Assembly: GCA_963555705.1 (NCBI GenBank)
Contig: OY743168.1
Span: 19,908,139 to 19,972,138, forward strand
From: Ligustrum vulgare
Taxonomy: Eukaryota > Streptophyta > Magnoliopsida > Lamiales > Oleaceae
Direction: 5' to 3'
Length of the DNA: 64,000 nt
A model generated the notes under the pieces. It was not told the DNA's origin, made no database searches, and worked only from the letters and a program-made list of their open reading frames with translations. Both the position numbers and the translations under genes were made by a program. Position 1 is the stretch's first letter; every line of letters begins with the position of its first letter. This document shows positions 47,281 through 57,851 of the stretch, piece after piece.

Positions 47281-47665
47281 TAGTAATCAAACACTGACAG
47301 TAAAACATGTCAACCAACAAACCTTTCTTTGGACCGATTTATTGATCACACGTAAAACCAAATAACCGTCACGTATTTATCACCACAAGTTCATGTGAAA
47401 TTCGGGCCAAATATTGACCTTCCTTTGGGCCGATCAATATCCGCATGAAATAACACACAAACACCTAATTTTCCCTTAGTGTAGTGATCAAACACTGGAA
47501 ATAAGACATGTTAACCAATAAACCTTTCTTTGGACCGATTTACTGGTCACACGTTAAACCAAATAATTGCCACGTGTTTATCACAACAGGTGCATATGAA
47601 ATTCGAGCCAAATATTGACCTTCCTTTGGGCCGATCAATATCCGCAATGAATAACACACACACAA
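47281..47665. repeat. Two ~201-bp tandem repeats in the leader
   Basis: Both copies contain TAGTRATCAAACACTG, AACCTTTCTTTGGACCGATT and TTCCTTTGGGCCGATCAATA, starting at about 47281 and 47482. They differ at many positions and lie between the primer site and gag of the antisense Copia element. Confidence 0.8.
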
Positions 47666-47859
47666 ATGCCTTCTAATATTCAAAGTTAATTAATACCACA
47701 AGAGAGGTTGCTTTGGCGACATGTTGCTTCAATTAATTTACTTTCGAATATTATATCTCTCAAAAGATTCCGATGTACCAAGATTTGAAACTGAAATCCA
47801 TTGATTTGCATCTATATTTGACTTTATGATTTGAATTATAAAATTCAAAACTTTAGAAT

Positions 47860-48540
47860 AAAGCAATCCTTAAGTTAGGAGAGTCAATTGCAATATTCTT
47901 AAACTTTAGGTGGCCAATTATGTAAAATTTTAAGCTTGAAGGGCTTAAATTACAATTTTCATAAAACTTTATTGGCCAATTTAGAGAAATTCCAAGCATT
48001 AGGTCCCAATTTGAAAGAAAATCAAACTTTAGAGGTCCAAAATAGGAAATTCCCAATCTTTAAAGTTTGATATTTGAAGATTTTCAAACTTTAGGAGCCA
48101 ATTTAGCAAATTCCCAAACTTTAGGGACTTAATTTTAAAAAAAATTCAAACTTTAAGGACCAATTTTGAAAAATTCCAAACTTTAGTGACTGAATTAGAA
48201 AATTTTCAACATTTTAGGGACTGAAAATGAAAATTTTCAAATTTTAGGGGACCAAATTAGAGAATTTCAGAACTTTAGGTGTTGTATTGGAAAATTTTCA
48301 AACTTTAGGGACTGAAAATGAAAATTTTCAAACTTTAAGGGACCAAATTAGAGAATTTTCAAGCTTTAGGGACCAATTTTGAAACTTCTCAAACATTAGG
48401 GGCTGAATTAAAAAAAATTCAAAACTTGAAGGTCCTGACTTAACTAAATTATAACTTTAGGGGCTCAATTTATAAATTTCAGAACTTTAAGGGCCAACTT
48501 AAATGGTTTTATAACTTTAGGTTTAAACATTTAATCCATA
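47860..48540. repeat. Minisatellite in the leader (CAAACTTTAGGGACYRAAWT)
   Basis: About 18-20 degenerate units of 30-40 bp have the core AACTTTAGGGACTGAA or AACTTTAGGGACCAAT and end in AATTTTC. On the strand of the element the core is GGTCCCTAAAGTTTG. It makes up nearly a third of the leader. Confidence 0.85.
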
Positions 48541-48639
48541 ACAAAAAAGGAGGACCGAAGGAGCAATTTACATAACTACCTAAAAATTGCAAAAGAAGTC
48601 CTTGGAGACTTCTAATTCACAACCAAGGCCCCTGCTCCA

Positions 48640-48860
48640 AAATCGATTACAGCAGCTAGGGTTTGAAACCCTATCCGCCGCGCCTACGCCGTCGCATCCA
48701 AATCCAGCGAACGCGGCACCATTTCCGGGGCGCAACCCCAGGCTCCGATGCGCCAGACCTGGTGCCGCTCGCCTCTGATCGCCCATAGCAGAGGAACCAC
48801 TCGCACAAGTGGCGCCCGACTGCCCTTCGCTTGGTTCCCTTCCCAGTACCGGCCACACCT
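48640..48860. other. GC- and CpG-rich block in the leader
   Basis: This 220-bp stretch (for example CGCCGCGCCTACGCCGTCGC) is far more GC-rich than the rest of the element. ORFs of 60-92 codons exist on both strands, none with a recognisable family. It could be a captured host fragment or a structured leader. Confidence 0.6.
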
Positions 48861-49270
48861 TCTTCTTAATCAGAAAACTCGAGTCCAGACTTAATCAGAT
48901 TGTTTCGACCAACATCAACAGGCCATATTTCATCCACAAATTCATTATACCCAACTCGATTTCTTCCAAAAATCCGAATCCAATTTCCAAAAAAAAAAAA
49001 AAAAGTTCAAATCCAAATCAAAGATTCCAACATCCCAACAACAAATACCACAATCCATATTCAACCATACACAAAATCGAATCCAAGCATATATCCATAT
49101 CAAATTTCGAAGGTATATACATACACATGTTCACACGATTTCAATTTGCAGTTTATGTATATTTCTCAATTTCAAGGAATCAGTAGATTGGTTTTTACAT
49201 ATACATACGCAAAAGTTAGGGTTTTACATATATGCGTTTCAAATTTATCTGATAATTCAACACGATGTTG

Positions 49271-49282
49271 GCTCTGATACCA
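49271..49282 (-). other. Primer binding site (Met-tRNA) of the antisense Copia element
   Basis: The complement reads TGGTATCAGAGC, two bases from the LTR at 49285. Confidence 0.9.
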
Positions 49283-49284
49283 CT

Positions 49285-49743
49285 TGTTAGAAAATTTTAT
49301 TACAGATAATAGTTTATCTATAATCTAAATAATCATCATGTTGGAATTATCAAGAATTAAACAACTGAAGCGGATGCGTACCTTAATCAAACGCGATTCA
49401 CGATAAACGATTCGACGGTGTTTGGATCTTCTAAATCGATACGTAGTCCTTAATTTCTCTCTGATGATGGGATGTCAGACAAGATGAACAGTACGTAGGA
49501 TTCAGGGACCATAACCGACTTTATAAACTGAATTGTCAATTAACCTAATCCGGCCCATCATGAATTAGGTAATGGCCTGGTATCTACACATAAAAGCCCA
49601 TACATTATTTTAGATGCATTAAAGCCCGATATTTATTAAATCCTTATTAGATCACTTTAATTGAGCTTAACCAAATTGATAGCCTTTTATTCAACACACA
49701 ATAATTCACATATAAACCCACACGATTGATTAAAATCCTTACA
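49285..49743 (-). repeat. 5' LTR of the antisense Copia element
   Basis: It differs from 43356-43814 at two of 459 positions (A/T in GCGGAAGCG, G/A in TATAAGCCC). TTTATAAAG on its own strand near 49517-49525 may be the TATA box. The LTR ends about 310 bp from the permease stop codon. Confidence 0.95.
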
Positions 49744-50055
49744 CAAACATGATCTAAAGACCATTAAAAACAAAAAAAGTTACAAAACTTGACTACTTTC
49801 GTTTGACTTTCGGTCCGATTTTTGTAACATTGTTTGGAACGAGTAAAATTTCTCAGGAACATGCATTTGTGCAAGATTTTCCCCAAACAGTAAAAAAGTT
49901 AACACACTTATAGACTTGAGGAGAAACTTGGATTTATCCCACATGAATACATACATTAATTAATTGGAACTCTCTTAGGTTTGTTACGAACAAGAACTAA
50001 AAATTAAAATCCTAATTTTTTTTGTCCTTTCTTGTTTGGTCTGAATTGAACAGAA
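49744..50055 (-). other. 3' flank of the permease gene
   Basis: This likely holds the 3' untranslated region of the permease. I see no canonical AATAAA on the - strand. The first bases continue the MITE split by the Copia insertion. Confidence 0.5.
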
Positions 50056-53000
50056 TCAGTAACTAGTCTTGAACGGCTTATACACTTTGAGATCAGAGGC
50101 AACTCCAGCAAATGAACCAGCAGCAGCAGCTATGGAAATAACAAGACATGCTACACTCAGTGTTTGAAGACAAATCCATCTCGGGCTCCATTTCGGTATC
50201 CTTTTCTGTACTATATACATCTCCACGGGAAAATAAACGGTTAAAGGCCAGAATCCGAATGCGCCAAGAATCCCAACAACGTCGTTGAAGAACGGCATAA
50301 GCATTGAGATTACAGTCGTCATGATAACGAATGCCGTTCGCCAAACTAAACGAAAGAGGTTGAGTTTGAAGGATTTGAAGCCGGGAAATGGGACTTCGAC
50401 TTCTTTTTTGATGAATTTGCTGTCTGGAAAATGTTTTGATGCTGCTTTTTCGACGAAGGCGAAAAGGGGTTGACAGAAAACTTGGTATGCACCAACGAGG
50501 TGGATAACTATGGCTGCATTCGCGATGTCAAGTAGCCAATACGGGTTGAAGAATCCGAAACCCGTTAGGAGATTTCCAGGTGATAAATCTCCAAATGTTG
50601 CATAGCCAAAGCAGCCACAGAACATGTAGAAAAGGGTGGTTACCACTACACTTAATAGTGTAGCCTTCTTCATTGTTTTGTACTCTGATGGTGGGGACTT
50701 TATTGTATCCTGTGATTAAAATAAATCAAATTGAAATCTCAAATCCGTTGCTGCACTTGTTCCCTTCCCGGGGAGATAACATCTTAGCTAACATGGTATG
50801 GGTGTCACGATTATTGAATTACGTGGTGTCAAATAGTACCATATACTTTTCAGCAAATTGACCTAAATAGGCCTAGCATCCATTGTTTATGTCCCTCAAA
50901 TATATAAATGATTTAATAGGGGCCATTTCACTACTAGAATAAGAGGTATTATCGACGACGGTCGCGGCGGTCAGAAAGTTTCAATTGAGGGAAAAATGTC
51001 ATTGGTAAACGAAATTTTCCAACGTCACATATTTTTTGTCGGAAATTTTTCGACGGCTCAGCCGTTTAAGATTTCAGATGGAATCACATTCCGTCGAAAA
51101 TTTCTATAATCGTTGAGATTTTTTTCGAAAGTACTTTTTACATATAAAAATTAAATTTTAATTATAGGTGAAATTTTTAAGTATGAATAATACTTTTTCA
51201 ACAAATATTTGTTTATTTAACTAATATTTATTAGAAAAAAAAAAGACATAAGAACTTCATTGCTCTTGTGGTTGGGCTGCCACCCACTCTTAAGTCAAGG
51301 TTCGAATACTTCACTTGCACAACTCATTAGATAAATAAATTAAAGATAGTATGCAAGTCGGGTTGAAACTTGGGTCAAAATGAAATTGGGCCGTTTGGAT
51401 AAAAAATAATAATAATTTTTCTGAAAAAAATTATTTTCCAACAGTTATATTTGTTTGTCGAAAATTTCCGATGGAATTTGAATATCCATCGGAAATTACC
51501 AACGTACATATCCGTCGGAACTTCTGTCGGAAATTTTCGACAGATAATTATGCAGTCAGAAATTTTTGGCGGTTTGCTTTATCCGTCGAAATGTTTTCAC
51601 CGATGTTAGTATTACCGACGGTTTCCAACGGATTTTGTCCATTGAAAAAGGTCATTAGCAACGGACTACCTACTTTTACAGAAGGATTTGATAATCGGAA
51701 AGGCCATGTTTTTTAGTAGTGTATTCTCTTAAGTGTGAGATAGCCATTATAATTTTTTAGTTATCACATTGAGAGCGAAACACTATAAATCGGTATAATT
51801 GCTCGTATATCTTAGGATATGTTTTGCTTAATATCGTTCTCGTGATTGGGATTAAGTTTGTTCTCTCCTCTCTGGATCTCGTTTCTTAAGCATGGAAAAA
51901 AGATATCATACCTGAATTTCAATAAGAATAAGGGAGTAAGAATAAGCAAAGGCTATGGCTCCAAGTGCCTGAAAACTTCTCCATATTTTCTCCATTGGTG
52001 TCACATATCCAATGCTTATTCCAGTAAGACTTCCCCGAATTTTCCCAGTTTCTACAATAAGCGTGTAGAATTAATCTTAAATTTGTTTTTTTTTTTTTTT
52101 TTTTTTTTTTTGTCAAAATAAATAATTAAATTTATATTCGTTTAGAGGCTCCCTTTTCTTACCTGCAACTTTGGCAATTCCAAGTCCTAGTCCAATACTT
52201 GAGTAAGTGAAGGACATAACTGCTGCAACAATTGAAAGCCACCATATTTGATCAAAATCTGGAATTTGAGAGAAGATTATTTCCATCACTCCAAATGCAA
52301 TCATATAAGGATTGCTTGAAACTCTGCAAGGACTGTTGTCCCCTTTCGAATGGAAGCAATTCGACCTCTCTATTGCCCTGTTAAGTTAACTTTTCATTAG
52401 TTGTAAATTTTCAATAGTATACTAAACAATCTTGATAATCGTTTTCATGTTGTCAGTCTAATATACTGAATATGATAGTAGTATCCCGCATACTTAGTAC
52501 TCACTACTAGACAACACAGTACAAAATAATCTCGATTATCGTTTTTAGTATTGTCAGTCTAATATATCGAACATGACAGAATAATCGTTTTCATGTTGTC
52601 AGTCTAATATACTAAATATGATAGTAGTATCCCGCATACTTAGTACTCACTACTAGACAACACACAGTACAAAATAATCTCGATTATCATTTTCAGTATT
52701 GTCAGTCTAATATATCGAACATGACAGAATTAACTTAAATATTTCATATGCTTACATCATGCTTATAGATGATGCAATAGTGTAGCCAATGGCAACTCCA
52801 AAAAGATTCAAGTACTGAATTGCTCCACAAATCTTAACCCGAAATCCACCTGAAATTTGAAATCCCACAAGTGAGAAACTGGTTTTACAACTTAGCAAAA
52901 AAAGCCTACATGCTAATGACCTATTCGAAATCCATATCTTTAACGTTACCGAGGTTGGCTCGGACGGCATCCATGTAAGTATAGTTTCTTTTCCCGGAAT

Positions 53001-53386
53001 CCGGATCCCCGGTTCGATAACATGCTGCTAGAAGAGTAGAAGTATAATATGTAACAAATGAGAACAAGAACATCACAGTTGGACCAGCTATCCATCCAAG
53101 CTGTGCAGTAGCCCAGGCCAAGGACAGTACTCCAGAACCAATCACAGCTGTTATTATGTGAGCACTTGCTGTCCATACATTTCCTAAAAGAAAAAAGCAC
53201 AGTAAATATACATGAACTGATCTCTTCTCTCGTGCTTATCACAAAAGTAAAACTTAGAACTCAAAATAAGCTTAAGTTAGTAAAAATACCAGTTCTTTTG
53301 AGCCTGCCATCGTCGTCGAAACATTTCGAACCAGGAACATTGAGGGAGACATCAAAACCTTGGAGCTGGTGTCTACTTTCACCCAT
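50056..53386 (-). CDS. AAP3-like: Amino acid permease, AAP family (AAP3-like), six exons
   Basis: A plasma-membrane proton/amino-acid symporter. Exons: 53386-53290, 53183-52950, 52849-52756, 52377-52163, 52051-51912, 50709-50056; introns are GT-AG and phases fit, giving 1434 bp (477 residues plus TGA), normal for the family. Motifs: GSGVLSLAWATAQLGWIAGP (exon 2), QYLNLFGVAIGYTIASSIS (exon 3), WWLSIVAAVMSFTYSSIGLG (exon 4), FAYSYSLILIEIQDT (exons 5-6), GDLSPGNLLTGFGF, DIANAAIVIHLVGAYQV, STVISM-like MTTVISMLMPFFNDVVG and C-terminal DLKVYKPFKTSY. Ten or eleven membrane segments are expected. The ATG is the only one in frame before RHQLQGFDV. No lesion is visible. Intron 5 (1.2 kb) holds a CACTA-type insert, intron 3 a tandem duplication, intron 4 a T26 run (52086-52111). 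Confidence 0.95.
50929..51721. mobile_element. Non-autonomous CACTA-type element in permease intron 5 (793 bp)
   Basis: Ends are CACTACTAGAA and TAGTAGTG. The interior repeats CCGTCGGAAATT-type words in both orientations (GTCGGAAATTTTTCGACGG, CCGATGG, CATCGGAAATT, GTCGGAAATTTTCGACAG), the subterminal repeat pattern of plant CACTA elements. The 3-bp target duplication is not clean (TTT against TAT). No transposase is encoded. Confidence 0.7.
52435..52728. repeat. Two ~146-bp tandem repeats in permease intron 3
   Basis: Both copies begin ATAATCGTTTTCATGTTGTC and contain ATCCCGCATACTTAGTACTC and CTACTAGACAACACA; copy 2 starts at 52581. Each also has an internal GTCAGTCTAATATAYYGAA doublet. The repeats are nearly identical, so the duplication is recent. 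Confidence 0.9.
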
Positions 53387-53617
53387 CTTTGTTCCCAGAC
53401 AAGGCAAAGAATAAAAATCAGATGACTATCTAGTGTATGATTTAGATACACTGATATATCAATCTAACTGTTTTTTCCTCACCAATTTTTAACTACTGAC
53501 ACAAGAACACAAGTTACGAAAAACCCGAACGAATCTAAGGAATTCTACAAAATTTGTGTCCGATTCTAGGCTTGAATCAGTGAAAGGATGTGCATCATAT
53601 GTGAAAGCATGGCAGGC

Positions 53618-53628
53618 TATATATAAAT
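53618..53628 (-). promoter_or_regulatory. Candidate TATA box of the permease gene
   Basis: The - strand reads ATTTATATATA about 235 bp upstream of the ATG, a plausible distance for a gene with a 5' untranslated region. No other good A/T box lies closer. Confidence 0.45.
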
Positions 53629-53639
53629 CAGAAGATACA

Positions 53640-55130
53640 GGCAAGCTAGGCCACTTGTGTGTGGACTAAATCAATAATTTCTTGTTCCAAAACACCCCAC
53701 CACTTAAAGGCACATGTACATATGGACTTTCAGTATGATATGCAAAAGATCATTACCCCTTTTCCAAGAGATGAGACCTGTTGTTTCATTTGCGTATCAC
53801 ACCATTGAAAAATAGACACATTACTGCATTTATTCTTATTAGCAAATAAGAAAAAGTTAGTGCAGCGGTGTGTCCACTTTTTAATAATCAGGACCGAACA
53901 GTTAAAGAGACAGCAGATCTCAACTCCTTTTCACTTGCTGAAGATAGCGTTAATCTCGACCTGAGGAGGTCGATCTATATGAAGCCAAGCCTTGACAAAC
54001 AAACCGAACCAAGAAAGAATCACCGTTTTTGGAGGTGAAGCCACGAAGGCATAGATTCATAGAAGTTATTTTTCAGAAAAGGAAAAACAGAAAAATAAAA
54101 AAATCAATTATGAATGAGCCGATTATTATTACTGTAGATGTGGTTGGTTTGGTAGGTAGTGTGTGTCCAAAAAAAAGTGGCACCAGCAGAATTTAATGGT
54201 TTTTGTATTTTGGTGATATTTTCCCTTGATTTCGGCCAAGTTTTTTTTGCACATTTTCATGTCAATGTAATTAAAAAGGTGACAGTATGAGAAATAGGCT
54301 CTCTTTTTACCAGAAAAAAAAAAGATCAAATTTTCATGACTGGTAATGACCTAATTAGGTACCAAACTAAGGAAACATACAAATTACAGACTTGTTAGTT
54401 TTCTAACACGTATCGTCATAGTTACTCGCAAGTAAACAAAACTTGTTAATAAAATCATAAATAATATTTATGTTTTGCGAGTGGACAATATATTCGAACA
54501 GCTTCGTAACTAATTAAACACATGCGCATGTAACACAAGTTAACATAAATGTATGCACGCGACGCGACATTTGAATTTTTCTAATTTCAAAGATTATTTT
54601 TGAAGGGTAAAGATTCTTACTGTCGTGATTTTGTAGCCTCTTTCCTCTGAGAATTTCTTGATTATAACAGTACTAAAAAAAGTAATGAAATATAATATAA
54701 TATTGTGTGCCAGTGCAACTCTTTTATGAATTCTAAGCAATATATACTCAGAAAAAGTGACTTGAAAATATTATTTTGATTTGTATCTTTTAATGACAAC
54801 CATTGAATCAAATATTTTGAACGCATATGGACTATCTTCCACCCTTTATGACTTGAAACAGAATATGGTTCCTTTGGATTATTTGATCATTAATCCTGTA
54901 ATTAGTGCTAGTTGCTTTGTATAATGCATAATAAGCAATCAACTATCAATCAAACATGAATTTCGTATTTAGCTCTAGGCTTCTCAAACACATGGTGCTT
55001 ATATAAGACTCCACATTAAAAAAAATAAAAATAAAAATTATCAACAAAATTTTTATGTACTACTGTACATATAATTAAATAGTTTAATAAACAATACGTT
55101 GGATATTGGTTTATAAATCGAGAATGGAAA
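53640..55130. other. Upstream region of the permease, no gene seen
   Basis: About 1.5 kb of A+T-rich DNA without a coding family. It presumably contains the permease promoter. A short inverted word, TCGACCTGAGGAGGTCGA, is at about 53957-53974. Confidence 0.5.
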
Positions 55131-55304
55131 ATCGATCAAAGTGACTTCGTGTTGACTTCGGCTAAATACTCAAAAGCTCGGCTCAATCCGTTTAAGCAAA
55201 ATTGTTTGTCACTTCGCCACTTCGGGGCACACAAACGAGAATCGACCTGCCCGATCAGGTCGAGGGGGCAGCGCCCCCCGTGGGGGCTCTGGGGCAACGC
55301 CCCC

Positions 55305-55475
55305 AAAAGAGAATTTTGATTTCTCTGCATGTATTGAATGGTATATTTGGCATTACGAAAACCAATATCGGATGAATGAGAAATTACGAAAAAGAGAATT
55401 TTGATTTCTCTGCATGTATTGAATGGTATATTTGGCATTACGAAAACCAATATCGGATGAATGAGAAATTACGAA
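55305..55475. repeat. Two 85-bp tandem copies
   Basis: AGAGAATTTTGATTTCTCTG through ATATCGGATGAATGAGAAAT is repeated without visible change at about 55305 and 55390, so the duplication is recent. Confidence 0.9.
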
Positions 55476-55504
55476 AAAGGACGAAAATCAGGTCAAAATA
55501 TTTG

Positions 55505-55592
55505 ACCGTGCGATCGCATGGTTTGTAAACCGTGCGATCACACGTCAATTTTATTTTCGGTTTTTTGAGTAAAACCGTGCGGTCGCACGGTT
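55505..55592. repeat. Three CpG palindromes (ACCGTGCGRTCGCACGGT type)
   Basis: ACCGTGCGATCGCATGGT, AACCGTGCGATCACACG and AACCGTGCGGTCGCACGGTT. The last ends about 95 bp before the TATA box at 55687. The motif is the one seen in the Athila-like LTR at 4940-5057. Confidence 0.9.
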
Positions 55593-56110
55593 GTCCGGCC
55601 ACAAGACACCTTTTCATAAAGGTGCATTGTTTGGAAATGGTGCATGGTTTGGGCCTCAACCATTTCGTCCACACCCTTTCATGATCTATAAATAGGACCC
55701 TTTGGGTGTCTTATTCCTCACATTTTTGATATGCAAAACATATATCATCCTCTCTTCTCTCCAAAATCAAATTCATTTCATTTTTTTTGATTTTCATTCA
55801 TTGCATCCTTTGTAGTACATAAGCCTAAATTTGGTTCATTGTACTTGTGTTTTGGAGTGCTACAAATACAAGTGAATCCGTTGTATCTTGGGAGTCGATT
55901 GCTGAAATCCGTAGGCACCGTTGCAGAGAAAATTCGACTTAAGGACAAAGAATGCAACTCTTGCCTCGGCTTTGTCCTTCTTTTCTTCTTCTTCTTTTTT
56001 GTACTTTCCTTTCCGTTATTCTGTCCATATTTCGGCTTGGATTTACAAATTTTTATTCTACTTATTTTTTGACGTCACTATTCACAAATCCACCCAACAC
56101 AATATTTTAG

Positions 56111-56606
56111 TTACTTTTCTTTTTCAATATTGACTATGCAAATTCTTTTAAGATAAATAATGAAGATTTTGAGCTAGCATTAAACTTTGGCAAATCTTAT
56201 AATTAACACTCGCATCGTTAGAGTACCAGACAGGCTGGCAGAAAATAGTTCAGGGAGTTGATCAAGATATTATTAAAAAAAAAAAAAACTCGAATTTTGG
56301 TTGTTAATTGTGTTTTATTGAAATAAGATAAACATAAAATGGTGTTATCAACTTAACTTTGCATAATTGCATTATTATTCTATGCACGAGTAATTTCCAT
56401 TCATATATGGACAAACAGTGTCTTATTCTCATCTAATTTGTCCAAAAGTTTGAGTAAAGAAAAGTTATTATACAATGACAATCAATCAATCTTAACGAGT
56501 TTGAGGGAAATTTTGAAAAAAAAAAAAAAAAAAAAAAGATTGGAATCAAATGGACCCTTAATTTCAATTTCACAATTCATGAGACACACAATTTTTTAAT
56601 CACACG
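56111..56606. other. A+T-rich flank and left half of a split MITE-like repeat
   Basis: No gene is seen. An A-run (56517-56537) precedes a MITE-like piece (56570-56606) whose other half continues after the next element at 60936. The last bases ACACG are the target duplication. Confidence 0.6.
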
Positions 56607-57570
56607 TGATGTGATCCGGACCAGGCATCGAAGGGCGAAGTCGAGACATCGGCAGTATGACGGTGATCTACATGGAAAACGGAGCAAGTTCCATGTTGGA
56701 ATCGAGCCGAGAAGACGAAAGAATCAAGCCGAGCCGAGTACACGAAATTGTTTATGCAGAAAGGGCCTTACGGCCGTAATGGAAATCCTTCACGGCCGTA
56801 AATCATATAATCACGGCCGTAAAAGCTATTGTCACGGCCGTAATCAACTATCGAAGGAAAGTGAAGAATTATAGCAGAAAAGGTCCCACGGCCGTAAAGT
56901 CCAGTCTTACGGCCGTAAAATTCAAACCGGAGGAAATTCACGGCCGTAACCAATAACTCAGTTTTTGATCAGAAGGGCTTTTACGGCCGTAAAAGGAGTC
57001 TTCACGGCCGTAAATGAGCAACGCCAGATTTTCCGGAATTTTGCCAATTATTTTGTTTCCTTTTATTATTTTAGGTTATTTTCCTATTTTAGAATTTTAG
57101 TCTAATTAGAATTCTATTTTGAGTAAATTAGATGCTAGGTTATTTTGCTTATTTATACGCTTTTTCAATTCATTGTAAACAGACAAGTTTGAGTTGATTA
57201 ATAAGATTTGTGAGAGGATTCTCCAAAATTGAGAGGTTGAGTTTATTCCCTTTTTCTTGAACTTATCAAAGATCCGATCTTTGTGGCGTTCTTCCAGCAA
57301 ACTTATCAAATATTCGCAAGAGTATTTGTGGCGTTTCCAAATTCGATACTTATCAAGGAAATTGACAAGTCCTTGTGGCGTTCACCAATCTTGGTTCTTC
57401 AATCCACATCGCCATAAATTGCGTCGTGATTGTCGGGGTCAAGGCTTTACCGTCGTTCTATCCTTATTTTTCGTTGTTTGTCTTGTGTCGATATGATCTA
57501 GATCTATCATAGGGTTTTAAATATCGTTATTCCGCGTGTTCGACGAGATTCCCCGACCGGGAACTCATCA
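56607..57570 (+). repeat. 5' LTR (964 bp)
   Basis: Nine ACGGCCGT palindromes lie in the first half, and TATTTATA at 57150-57157 is the likely TATA box. The 3' LTR (59947-60930) is 20 bp longer because of one extra palindrome unit. Confidence 0.95.
56768..57013. repeat. Nine ACGGCCGT palindromes in the 5' LTR
   Basis: The first copy is the perfect 12-mer TTACGGCCGTAA (56768-56779); the others keep ACGGCCGT with TCACGGCCGTAA or TTACGGCCGTAA flanks at irregular 20-55 bp spacing. The last lies about 140 bp before the TATA box. The 3' LTR repeats the array at 60108-60373 with one extra degenerate copy. Confidence 0.95.
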
Positions 57571-57572
57571 TC

Positions 57573-57584
57573 TGGTATCAGAGC
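57573..57584 (+). other. Primer binding site (Met-tRNA)
   Basis: TGGTATCAGAGC two bases after the LTR. A leader of about 270 bp follows before the gag ATG at 57852. Confidence 0.9.
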
Positions 57585-57851
57585 TTGGATCTATTTCATA
57601 TTCTTGCGTTTCTTGTTAATTTTTGATTTTTTTGATTTTTTTTCCCGTTCTTCGTGTCAGTCATAATTTTTTTTTCAGTTTGATCCATAAGAGTCAGTCC
57701 CAAAAATTCAAAAGTGTTTTTCTTCTTCGTTTTTCGTCCAAATTCAGTTCCGTTTTTTCTGCCATACTCGTAGTCAAATTCTCTGGCAGATTATTAAAAA
57801 AAATTCCGAAAATTCCCAAATATTCCGAATTTCCTTGTTCGTGTCTTAAAA

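Larger units (their letters stand above)
43356..49743 (-). mobile_element. Antisense Copia retrotransposon with near-identical LTRs and deleted pol (6.4 kb)
   Basis: LTRs at 43356-43814 and 49285-49743 (459 bp each) differ at two positions by eye, and CAAAC is duplicated at 43351-43355 and 49744-49748. On the - strand the order is LTR, Met primer site, a 2.3-kb leader, gag, zinc knuckle, end of integrase, reverse transcriptase, RNase H, purine tract, LTR. Protease and the integrase core are missing. The insertion is young but the coding region was already defective, so it probably moved with proteins from a relative. Confidence 0.9.
55130..56110 (+). repeat. LTR-like remnant with GC hairpins, duplication and CpG palindromes
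   Basis: It contains a G+C-rich double hairpin (55255-55303), an 85-bp tandem duplication (about 55305-55475), three ACCGTGCGRTCGCACGGT palindromes (55505-55592), a TATA box TATAAATA (55687-55694) and a T/C-rich downstream part. This order matches U3-TATA-R of an LTR. I could not identify both ends or a target duplication. Confidence 0.5.

Noticed and set aside
48580..48858. Overlapping ORFs in the CpG-rich block
   Set aside because: ORFs on both strands overlap and none shows a domain; GC-rich DNA has few stops by chance. Kept only as a composition feature.
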